A DNA stretch of 64,000 nt from positions 492,173 through 556,172 of the forward strand of contig NZ_LMKW01000001.1 in NCBI RefSeq assembly GCF_001421745.1. Direction: 5' to 3'. Source of the DNA: Sphingomonas sp. Leaf230 (GTDB taxonomy: Bacteria; Pseudomonadota; Alphaproteobacteria; Sphingomonadales; Sphingomonadaceae). A program made the translations under genes and the position numbers. This document shows positions 46,627 through 56,300 of the stretch, piece after piece. A model generated the notes under the pieces. The model made no database searches. It saw only the letters and a list, made by a program, of their open reading frames with translations, and had not been told where the DNA came from. Position 1 is the first letter of the stretch; every line of letters begins with the position of its first letter.

Positions 46627-47481
46627 TTACCCCTGATTCTTCTGACGTTTCGCCATGAAGGCGAGGCGTTCGAACAGCATGACGTCCTGTTCGTTCTTCA
46701 GAAGCGCTCCGTGGAGGGGCGGAATCGCCTTGGTCGGGTCGCGGTTCTGGAGAATGTCTAGCGGCATGTCCTCGTGGAGCAGCAGCTTCAACCAGTCGAG
46801 CAGTTCGCTGGTCGAGGGCTTCTTTTTGAGGCCCGGCACGTCGCGGACGTCGTAGAACAGGTCCATCGCCTTGCTGACGAGGATCTTCTGGATGCTGGGG
46901 AAATGGACGTCGACGATCGCCTGCATGGTCTGGCGATCGGGAAACTTGATGTAGTGGAAGAAACAGCGGCGGAGGAACGCGTCGGGCAATTCCTTTTCGT
47001 TGTTGCTGGTGATGATGACGATCGGGCGCTCGACCGCGCGTACGGTTTCCTTGGTCTCGTAGACGTGGAATTCCATCCGATCGAGTTCCTGCAACAGGTC
47101 GTTCGGAAACTCGATATCGGCCTTGTCGATCTCGTCGATCAGCAGGACGGGCGGCGCAGGCTGGGTGAAAGCCTCCCACAATTTGCCCTTGCGGATATAG
47201 TTGCCGATGTCGTGGACGCGTGCATCACCGAGCTGGCCGTCGCGCAGGCGGGCGACCGCGTCGTATTCGTACAGGCCCTGTTGCGCCTTGGTGGTCGACT
47301 TGATGTTCCACTCGATCAGCGGCGCGCCGAGCGCTTTCGCGATCTCGTAGGCGAGGACGGTCTTGCCGGTGCCGGGTTCGCCCTTGATCAGCAGCGGGCG
47401 GCGCAGCGTCACGGCGGCATTGACCGCGACTTTCAAATCGTCGGTCGCGACGTAGCTCTGGGTGCCCTCGAAGCGCTTCAT
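46627..47481 (-). CDS. MoxR-family AAA+ ATPase
   Basis: 284 residues. Walker A GEPGTGKT (34-41), Walker B VLLIDEID (112-119), sensor VIITSNNEKELPDAFLRRC with arginine finger. MoxR ATPases act as chaperones that activate partner metalloenzymes together with VWA/CoxE proteins. The likely partner is the VWA protein at 41877-43055; in many alphaproteobacteria the two genes are adjacent. No CO dehydrogenase genes are in the window. Confidence 0.93.
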   Translation of the reverse strand: MKRFEGTQSYVATDDLKVAVNAAVTLRRPLLIKGEPGTGKTVLAYEIAKALGAPLIEWNIKSTTKAQQGLYEYDAVARLRDGQLGDARVHDIGNYIRKGKLWEAFTQPAPPVLLIDEIDKADIEFPNDLLQELDRMEFHVYETKETVRAVERPIVIITSNNEKELPDAFLRRCFFHYIKFPDRQTMQAIVDVHFPSIQKILVSKAMDLFYDVRDVPGLKKKPSTSELLDWLKLLLHEDMPLDILQNRDPTKAIPPLHGALLKNEQDVMLFERLAFMAKRQKNQG

Positions 47482-47547
47482 GCGATGTCCCGTCCGGTTC
47501 TGAATACCGGGTATGGATAGAGGGGAAGCGTTGGTCAGCGCAAGCGG

Positions 47548-48282
47548 TCAGAGGTCGCCGCGCGCACTCGATCGCGCTTCGAGCAGCGACCACAGGCCGC
47601 GGTGCTGTGCGAAAAGTTGCTGTGCGCCGAACAGGATCGCGCGCTGGCAACCGGGCGATGCACCGAGTTCCGCCACGAGCGCGGCGGTGTCGGTCTCGGA
47701 CGGAAGCGTGATCGCGGGGACGGCTACCCCGAACCGCTCGGCGGCGACATCGAGCACGCGGCGGATCGCGCGCCAGTCATGGAGCAGCGCAGCCACCGCC
47801 CCGGTCGCACATCCACGACGCTCCGAACGGGCGAGCATTTCGAGCGCATGACGTTCGCCGACCAGTGCCGACTCGCTCTCCGCCTGGCCGGGGGTCGACG
47901 GGAGCGGGCCGACGGCCGCGGTGAGCTGTGCGAGATAGGTGCGCTCGTCCGCGAAGCCGCTGGCCGCGACGGCGAGCCAATCCGATGCTTCGGGCTGGAT
48001 CGCGCGGGCGAGCACGTCGACGATCAGGCCGGGATGGTCGCCGTGGACCGCGCACAGCGCGTGGACCGCGTCGGAGAGGTTGCGCTGGCCCGGACCGCCG
48101 GCGATCAGGCGCGCATGATGCGGATGCGCTGCGCTGCCGTCCGCGTCGGCAAGCGTGACGAACGCATCCCATGCGCTCCGCTCGCTCGGCTCCCCGTCCT
48201 GTATGCCCGCGTTCGAAACCATCATTCCCCGGCCGTGCTGCACCACGGAAAGCTCGATCCGCGACGATGTCCCGCTTGCCAT
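47548..48282 (-). CDS. Conserved hypothetical protein, helical
   Basis: 244 residues, no signal peptide or membrane helix, rich in Ala and His. Features: AHPHHARLIAGGPGQRNLSDAVHALCAVHGDHPGLI (read as two segments, residues about 51-86) and an Ala-rich helical C-terminus (AILFGAQQLFAQHRGLW). I recognise no function. The start is uncertain: ATG 48282 lacks a Shine-Dalgarno, and ATGs at 48225/48222 sit just after GGGGA. It is a single gene between moxR and the divergent S9 peptidase gene. Confidence 0.65.
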   Translation of the reverse strand: MASGTSSRIELSVVQHGRGMMVSNAGIQDGEPSERSAWDAFVTLADADGSAAHPHHARLIAGGPGQRNLSDAVHALCAVHGDHPGLIVDVLARAIQPEASDWLAVAASGFADERTYLAQLTAAVGPLPSTPGQAESESALVGERHALEMLARSERRGCATGAVAALLHDWRAIRRVLDVAAERFGVAVPAITLPSETDTAALVAELGASPGCQRAILFGAQQLFAQHRGLWSLLEARSSARGDL

Positions 48283-48322
48283 AAACGAAGGACGTAAAGA
48301 CGGAGTTTACGGAGCGTTCATT

Positions 48323-48358
48323 ATGCCGTGTTGGAGGGATATGCCGTGTTGGAGGGAA
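48323..48358. repeat. 18 bp tandem direct repeat
   Basis: Two copies of ATGCCGTGTTGGAGGGA(T/A) in tandem, 17 of 18 bases identical. It lies in the divergent region upstream of the S9 peptidase gene. Each unit contains GGAGGGA followed by ATG. A 55-codon frame opens here but looks non-coding. Confidence 0.7.
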
Positions 48359-48508
48359 ATGACGATGATGCGAGTCGGGGTCGCTTCGGTTCGCTCGGCA
48401 TCACGATGCGCCCTTTACGCCGACGCACGCCGCCGCGATAACGCGCGACCGAAGATTTTCGGGTCCGTCGGGCGGTATCCGGCGGGATGATCCCACGGAG
48501 ACTACAGG

Positions 48509-50821
48509 ATGCGCACATGGTTGCTCGGGCTTGCACTTGCTTCGGTCGGAACCGCCGCGATGGCCGCTGATCAGGTCACGCCGCCAGCCGCACCTGCCAC
48601 GCCGGCTCCAGCTCCGATGCGCCCCGTCGAAGCCGCCAAGCCCGGCGACCTGACGATGGCGCGCGTGTTCGGCAACCCGGACCTATCGGGATCGCAGCCG
48701 AAAGCGGTGCGGCTTTCGCCCGACGGCACGCTGCTGACGAGCTTGCGCAACCGCGCCGGCGAGAAGGAGCGCTTCGACCTTTGGGCGGTCGATACCGCGA
48801 CGGGCCAAGCGCGGATGCTGGTCGATTCGAAGACCGTCGGCAGCGGCGCGGAACTGACCGAGGCCGAAAAGATGCAGCGCGAGCGTGCGCGGATCGGCGG
48901 CCAGAAGGGCATCGTCGCGTATGACTGGGCGCCGGACGGCAAGTCGATCCTCGTGCCGCTCGACGGCGACCTGTATCTCGCCGGGCTCGACGGCAAGGTG
49001 AAGCGGCTGACCAATACGCCCGGCGGCGAGCTGAACCCGGTGGTCAGCCCCAGGGGCAGCTTCGTCTCGTTCGTCCGCGACCAGAACGTCTTCGTACAGC
49101 CACTCGCCGGCGGCGACGCGCGCGCGGTGACGACGGGCGGCGGCGGCACGGTCCACTTCGGCGAGGCGGAGTTCGTCGCGCAGGAGGAAATGCATCGCGA
49201 CACCGGCTATTGGTGGTCGCCCGACGAACGCTATGTCGCGGTCGAGCGGTTCGATGAGGCGCCGGTCCATACCGCGACGCGTGCATCGATCGGCGCGACC
49301 GGGACCAAGGTCTACGAACAGCGCTATCCGGCCGCCGGTACGCCGAACGTGCTGGTCGACCTCTATGTCATGAAGCCGGATGGCTCGGGGCAGGTGAAGG
49401 TCGATCTCGGCACCAACCCCGACATCTATCTCGCCCGCGTCGACTGGACGCCGGATGGCCGGATGCTGCTGGTGCAGCGCCAGAGCCGCGACCAGAAGCT
49501 GCTGGAGATGCTCCGCGTCGATCCGGCGACGGGCAAGTCCACCGTGCTGTTCACCGAGAAGTCGGGCGTGAAGAGCTGGCTGAACCTGTCCGACGCGTAT
49601 CGCGTGCTCAAGGACGGGAGCCTGATCTGGCGGTCGGAGCGAAGCGGCTACGGCCAGCTCTACCGGTTCGCGTCGGGGAAATGGACGCAGCTTACCAAGG
49701 GCGACTGGGTCGTCACCGATCTGGTCGGCGTAGATGAAACCAAGGGACGTCTTTTCTTCCTTGGCAACAAGGACGACGTGCTCGAGCAGCAACTCTATTC
49801 GGTCGACGTCGCCAAGCCGAATGTCATCACCAAACTGACCGAGGCCGGCTGGTGGAACAGCGCGACGATGGATGCGGCGGCGAGCCGGTTCATCATCTCG
49901 CGCTCGAACCCCAAGCAACCGACGCAGGTCTATCTGGCGGATGCGACCGGCAAGCGACTCTCGTGGATCAACGAGAATGCGGTGGTCGAGGGGCATCCCT
50001 ATTACCCGTATCTCGCCAGCCATCAGGAGACCAAGTTCGGCACGCTGAAGGCCAAGAACGGCATGACGCTCCATTACGAGATGATCACGCCGCCGCTGGA
50101 GCCGGGCAAGAAATACCCGGTGTTCTTCGAGCATTATGGCGGCCCCGGCACAGGTCAGGTCGTCACGCGCGGCTGGCAAGGTGCGCTGCCGCAATACCTC
50201 GTCGATCGCGGCTGGATTTACTTCAAGATCGACAATCGCGGCTCGTATAACCGCGGCAAGGCGTTCGAGGACCAGATCTATCACGCGATGGGCACGGTCG
50301 AGGTCGAGGACCAGCTATCGGGCGCGAACTACCTGAAATCGCTGCCGTTCGTCGAACCGAGCAAGATTGCGACCTATGGCTGGTCGTATGGCGGCTACAT
50401 GTCGCTGAAGATGCTGGAGAAGACGCCGGGCGTGTATGCGGCCGCGGTCTCGGGCGCGCCGGTCACCGACTGGCAACTGTACGACACGCATTATACCGAG
50501 CGTTATCTCGGCGATCCGGCGAAGGACCCGGCGAGCTATGCGACTTCGGCGGCGGTCGAGGAGGCCAACCGCATCGTCGATCCGTTGCTGCTGATCCATG
50601 GCATGGCGGACGACAATGTATTCCTCGACAATTCGACCAAGGTTGCCGCGCGGATGCAGGCGACCGCGACGCCGTTCGAGATGATGTTCTACCCCGGCTA
50701 CACGCATCGCGTGGCGGGGCCGGGGATCAGCGAGCATGTCTGGGGGACGATCCTGAACTTCCTCGACCGGACGGTGAAGGACAAGCCGGTCCCCGAAGTG
50801 GCTGCGGCGCCGGTGAAGTAA
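48509..50821 (+). CDS. S9 family peptidase, dipeptidyl-peptidase IV-like
   Basis: 770 residues. Signal peptide (MRTWLLGLALASVGTAAMAA). N-terminal eight-bladed DPP IV beta-propeller (about 60-510; Glu residues in EFVAQEEMHRDTGYWWSPDE match the DPP IV double-Glu motif) and C-terminal prolyl-oligopeptidase catalytic domain with S626 (GWSYGGY), D702 (HGMADDNV) and H733 (GYTHR). It removes X-Pro or related dipeptides in the periplasm. ATG 48509 follows GGAG-rich sequence. The MgtC gene begins only six bases after its stop. Confidence 0.94.
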   Translation: MRTWLLGLALASVGTAAMAADQVTPPAAPATPAPAPMRPVEAAKPGDLTMARVFGNPDLSGSQPKAVRLSPDGTLLTSLRNRAGEKERFDLWAVDTATGQARMLVDSKTVGSGAELTEAEKMQRERARIGGQKGIVAYDWAPDGKSILVPLDGDLYLAGLDGKVKRLTNTPGGELNPVVSPRGSFVSFVRDQNVFVQPLAGGDARAVTTGGGGTVHFGEAEFVAQEEMHRDTGYWWSPDERYVAVERFDEAPVHTATRASIGATGTKVYEQRYPAAGTPNVLVDLYVMKPDGSGQVKVDLGTNPDIYLARVDWTPDGRMLLVQRQSRDQKLLEMLRVDPATGKSTVLFTEKSGVKSWLNLSDAYRVLKDGSLIWRSERSGYGQLYRFASGKWTQLTKGDWVVTDLVGVDETKGRLFFLGNKDDVLEQQLYSVDVAKPNVITKLTEAGWWNSATMDAAASRFIISRSNPKQPTQVYLADATGKRLSWINENAVVEGHPYYPYLASHQETKFGTLKAKNGMTLHYEMITPPLEPGKKYPVFFEHYGGPGTGQVVTRGWQGALPQYLVDRGWIYFKIDNRGSYNRGKAFEDQIYHAMGTVEVEDQLSGANYLKSLPFVEPSKIATYGWSYGGYMSLKMLEKTPGVYAAAVSGAPVTDWQLYDTHYTERYLGDPAKDPASYATSAAVEEANRIVDPLLLIHGMADDNVFLDNSTKVAARMQATATPFEMMFYPGYTHRVAGPGISEHVWGTILNFLDRTVKDKPVPEVAAAPVK

Positions 50822-50827
50822 CGTCCG

Positions 50828-51544
50828 GTGCGGTTCGTCGAGACGTTTCACCTGTGGCCGTTCCTCGACACGGTGGTGAGCTATATCGCCGCGTTCGTGT
50901 TCGGGACGCTGATCGGGGCGGAGCGGCAATATCGCCAGCGCACCGCGGGGTTGCGGACGAATACGCTGGTCGCGCTGGGGTCGGCGGCATTCGTCGATCT
51001 CGGTCAGCGGCTGGGCGGGGACGTCGAGTCGATCCGGATCATCGCCTATGTCGTGTCGGGGATCGGCTTTCTCGGCGCGGGCGTGATCATGAAGGAGGGG
51101 ATGAACGTCCGCGGGCTGAACACCGCGGCGACCTTGTGGTGCTCGGCGGCGGTGGGGTCGTGCGCGGGCAGCGACATGATCGCGGAGGCGGGGTTGCTGA
51201 CGTTCGTCGTGCTGCTGGCGAACACCGCGCTGCGGCCGCTGGTCGACGGGATCAACCGGATTCCGACCGAGGGGCGGACGATCGAGGCTACCTACAGCGT
51301 GATGGTGACGGCGGCGGCGGGGGATGCCGGGCCGATCGGCGATCTGGTGGTCGAGCATCTCGAGGCTGCGCATTTGCAGGTGGCGGAACTGGACGTGACC
51401 GAGCGGGGGGAGGACCGGGTGGAGATCGCGGCTACGCTGGTGGCGACGAACGTGCCGGCGGAGGAGCTGGATGCGATCACCGATCACCTGGCGAAGGTGC
51501 ACGGGATCGAGCATGCGACCTGGCAGGCAAGGACGCACGATTGA
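50828..51544 (+). CDS. MgtC/SapB family membrane protein
   Basis: 238 residues. N-terminal four-to-five-helix membrane domain with family motifs FVFGTLIGAERQYRQRTAGL, RTNTLVALGSAAF, GIGFLGAGVI and TAATLWCSAAVG, then a soluble ACT-like C-terminal domain (about 150-238). MgtC proteins affect Mg homeostasis and ATP synthase in pathogens; housekeeping homologues are less understood. GTG start at 50828, six bases after the S9 peptidase stop, suggests cotranscription. No Mg riboswitch was seen upstream. Confidence 0.92.
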   Translation: MRFVETFHLWPFLDTVVSYIAAFVFGTLIGAERQYRQRTAGLRTNTLVALGSAAFVDLGQRLGGDVESIRIIAYVVSGIGFLGAGVIMKEGMNVRGLNTAATLWCSAAVGSCAGSDMIAEAGLLTFVVLLANTALRPLVDGINRIPTEGRTIEATYSVMVTAAAGDAGPIGDLVVEHLEAAHLQVAELDVTERGEDRVEIAATLVATNVPAEELDAITDHLAKVHGIEHATWQARTHD

Positions 51545-51574
51545 GGCGGGGGCGGATCTCACCTTACATTCGGC

Positions 51575-51680
51575 ACCACCCCGGCGAAGGCCGGGGCCCA
51601 ATTGGGAAACGTTGCTAACGGAGCGCGGTCTCCTGTTACTGGGACCTTTCCAATTGGGCCCCGGCCTCTGCCGGGGTGGT
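51575..51680. repeat. Family B palindromic element, copy 3
   Basis: Full-length copy: outer arms ACCACCCCGGCGAAGGCCGG and complement with one change (GGCCTCTGCCGG), inner CCAATTGGG, and a centre where TAACGGAG pairs with CTCCTGTTA, a nested hairpin. Confidence 0.85.
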
Positions 51681-51709
51681 GCTACTATTGGATTGGAGCG
51701 GAAAGAAGC

Positions 51710-51766
51710 TTGTTCCCCCGCGAAGGCGGGGGCCCAGACTGGGCCCCCGCCTTCGCGGGGGAACAA
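51710..51766. repeat. Family C hairpin element, copy 3
   Basis: Near-perfect inverted repeat from TTGTTCCCCCGCGAAGGCGG to CCGCCTTCGCGGGGGAACAA around a GGCCCAGACTGGGCC core. It follows family B copy 3 by 29 bases. Confidence 0.85.
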
Positions 51767-51890
51767 AGAAGGGAGGGCGCCGTTTCTCCGCCCCCCCAAA
51801 CTCCCCCTATCCGCGCAACAAGTCGAAAGCCGTTGGACCTCGCCGCGCAACGTCGGTACTGCCCGCCCCAAGTCCAATCGGAGTTAAGAC

Positions 51891-52916
<1,026 letters not shown>

Positions 52917-53374
52917 TCGGGCGGGGCCATCGCGCCTTCAACACGCTCCAAAAGACCGATCGAAACCGCGTCGTCACCCCGTTTGACGGCGCGGTTTTAC
53001 GATTCGCTTCCGATGAAGAGCGCGAGCGGCTGAAGGCACCGATCGAACCGAATTGCGGTGAATTTGATCGTCGATCTGGATAGCGACCAGTTTGAGTGCG
53101 ATTGTTAACGATCCAAAGTGTCCGACGAGCAATTACTTCGACAGTGGACGCAAAAGCTAAAACAAAAACGGTTTTATAACTTGGTCAATCTGAGTTTAAG
53201 TTGCGTTGAATAACGACAGATTGCTTTGCCTGTTCCACCTTTAGTCTTATTTATTACGGTAACAAACTGTTAGTATTACAAGGGTGAACATCCTCCCGTT
53301 CCGATAATCGAATCTAGAGTTCGACGATGCGGAAAGTCAGGGCTGCTGTTGCAGCCGTCAGTGGAGGTTGTTTG
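52917..53374. other. AT-rich leader upstream of the adhesin gene
   Basis: 458 bases with no supported gene. From about 53100 to 53290 base composition falls sharply (two consecutive 60-base blocks are about one third GC by count) compared with the roughly two-thirds GC of the flanking genes. TTAGTA/TAGTAT hexamers near 53270 could be a -10, but no strong -35 pairs with them. The region likely carries the adhesin promoter and may be bound by an H-NS-like or other AT-hook silencer (inference). Confidence 0.6.
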
Positions 53375-56300
53375 ATGTCCAACGCGTTTGTTCGCCCGCA
53401 GAATCGAGACGCCGTGACGCCGACTGGCGCAAAGACGCTCGGATCGCATCCTGTAAAATCGCCCACCTTTACCCGCACGCTGCGCCGCCTGCGCGATGGC
53501 GCTTCGCTGATCGGGCTGGCGACCACGTCGCTGCTCGCGACCCAAGCGGCTTCAGCGCAGACAGCCACGCCGAACATCGTCAGCGTATGCTCGGGCGTCA
53601 GCCTGCCACGCTCGGTCGTCACGGATATCCTGACCCCGGTGGTCAACGGAATCGTCACGCCGATCCAGAACACGGTCAACCCCATCACCGGGGGCATCAA
53701 CACGTTGCTGCCGCTGCTTGGTGTGCCGACGCTCGGCATCAACGCATCCGCGCTTCTGACAAATGCGGCGGCGGGCAACAACATCACGTTGCAGGTGCTC
53801 AACGCCAACGGACAGCTCGTCGGACCGGCGGATCGTTGCGATACGCAGGCGGACAGTTTCACGTTGCGGACGCCGGCCGGCATCGCGATCGGCGGCAATC
53901 GGATCACCGGGCTCGGCGCGACCGGCGCCGAAGCGTCTGCAGGAGAGGGAAATTCGATCGCATTCGGTAACAGAGCGCTGACCAGCGCGACCGCGCTCGG
54001 CTCGATCGCGCTCGGCACCGGATCGACGGTCGGCGCCAATGCAACCGGCGCGATCGCTCTGGGTACGGGAGCGATCGCGACCGGCGCGAACGGCGTCGCG
54101 CTCGGTGCAGGCAGCGTCGCCGCCCGCGGACCGCTGGCAGGCTATACCGCGATCGGGCTCGCTGTTCCCCAGAACTCGGCCAGCGAAGTCTCGGTCGGCG
54201 CGGCGGGTGCCGAACGCCAGATCACCAACGTCGCGGCGGGCACCGCGGCAACCGATGCGGTCAACGTCGCCCAGCTCACCGGCGTCCAGGCGCAGATCGG
54301 CACGCTCGCAAGCGGTGCGGTCCAATATGACGGTGCGACCCGCACCAGCGTGACGCTGGGGGGAGCCGGTACCGGCGCGCCGGCGGTGGCGCTCCGCAAC
54401 GTTGCGGCAGGCACGCTCGGCGCGGCATCGACCGACGCGGTCAACGGCAGTCAGCTGTTCGCGACCAACACCAATGTCTCGAACCTGACGACCAACATCA
54501 GCAACGGCGCGATCGGCGCGCTGCAATATTCCAACGCCGCGACGCCGACCGTTCCGAATGGCGGCGTTCCCTCCAACGACGCTGCGCTGGTCGGTGTCGC
54601 GGCGGGCCCGGTCGGGCTGCACAATGTCGCCAATGGCGTCGTTGCCGCCGGATCGACCGATGCGGTCAACGGCGGACAATTGTCGACTGTGACGGATCAG
54701 GTCGGCACGCTGGCCGGGATCGCCGTCCAGTATGACGACGCGACGCGGACGCGGGCGACGTTGGGCGGTGCTGGCACGGGTGCACCTCCCGTCGCGCTCG
54801 GCAACGTCACGGCCGGCACGCTCGGTGCGACCTCGACCGATGCGGTCAACGGCAGCCAGCTGTTCGCGACCAACACCAACGTCACGAACACCAATACCGC
54901 GCTGACGAACCTGACGACCAACATCACCAATGGCAGGATCGGCGCCGTCCAGTATTCGAACGCTGCGACGCCGACGGTGCCGAACGGTGGCGTCCCGACC
55001 AACGACGTCGCGCTGGTCGGTGCAACGGCAGGACCGGTCGCGCTACACAACGTTGCAGAGGGCACTGTCGCGACCGGATCGACCGACGCGGTGAATGGCG
55101 GTCAGCTTGCCACGGTGACCGGCCAGGTCGGAAACCTCGCCGCCCTGTCGGTCCAGTATGACGACGCAACGCGCGCTCGCGTGACGCTGGGCGGTCTCGG
55201 TACGGGGGCCACTCCGGTGGCGATCGGCAACGTCGCGGCGGGTGCGCTCGGCGCGACCTCGACCGACGCGGTCAACGGTAGCCAGCTGTTCGCGACCAAT
55301 ACCAACGTCACCAACCTGACGACCAACATCGCCAATGGTGCGATCGGTGCGCTGCAATATTCCAGCGCGGGTGCACCGACCACGCCGAACGGGGGCGTGC
55401 CGTCGAACGACGCGACGCTGGTGGGCGGTGCCGCCGGCGCGGTCGCTCTGCACAATGTCGCCGATGGCGCGGTCGCGGTGGGTTCGACCGACGCGGTCAA
55501 TGGCGGTCAGCTTGCCCTGGTCTCGGGGCAGGTCGGCACGCTGAACGGTTTGGCGGTGCAGTATGACGATCTCAGCCGGTCGCGCGTGACCTTCGGCGGG
55601 ACTGGTGCGGCACCTGTGGTGCTCGGCAACGTCGCGGCGGGGACGCTGGGCGCCGCCTCGCTCGAGGCGGTCAACGGCAGCCAGCTGTTCACGACCAACG
55701 CCAACGTCACGAACACCAACACCGCGCTGACGAACCTGACGACCAACATCGCCAATGGCGGGATCGGCGCGGTGCAATATTCCAACGCCGCGACGCCGAC
55801 CACCCCAAATGGCGGCGTGCCGAGCAACGACGTCGCGCTGGTCGGTGCTGCGGCTGGCCCGGTCGGACTGCACAATGTCGCGAATGGCAATGTCGCGGCG
55901 GGATCGACCGACGCGGTCAACGGTGGACAGCTCGCCAGTGTCTCGGGCCAGGTCAGCGGCCTGTCGGCACTGGCCGTGCAGTATGACGATGTCGGCCGGT
56001 CGCGGATCACACTCGGCGGTCTCGGCACAGGTGCGGCCCCCGTCGTGATTGGCAACGTCGCGGCAAGCACGCTCGGTGCGACCTCGACCGAGGCGGTCAA
56101 CGGCAGCCAGTTGTTCGCGACCAATACCAACGTCACCAACCTGACGACGAACATCGCGAACGGTGCGATCGGTGCGCTCCAATATTCGAGCGCAGGCGCA
56201 CCGACCACGCCGAACGGCGGCGTACCGTCGAACGACGTGACGCTGGTCGGAGGTGCCGCTGGTGCCGTCGCCTTGCACAATGTCGGCAATGGCGTGGTTG

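Larger units (their letters stand above)
51545..51890. other. Intergenic region holding family B and C elements
   Basis: Tandem-oriented gap between the MgtC gene and asd. It contains family B (51575-51680) and family C (51710-51766) copies 29 bases apart. The remaining 51767-51890 includes the asd ribosome-binding site GGAG at seven bases before the ATG; no other feature is supported. Confidence 0.65.

Noticed and set aside
48323..48490. 55-codon frame beginning in the 18 bp tandem repeat (MPCWRDMPCWRE)
   Set aside because: The protein repeats simply reflect the DNA repeat and the rest is Arg-rich shadow-like sequence.
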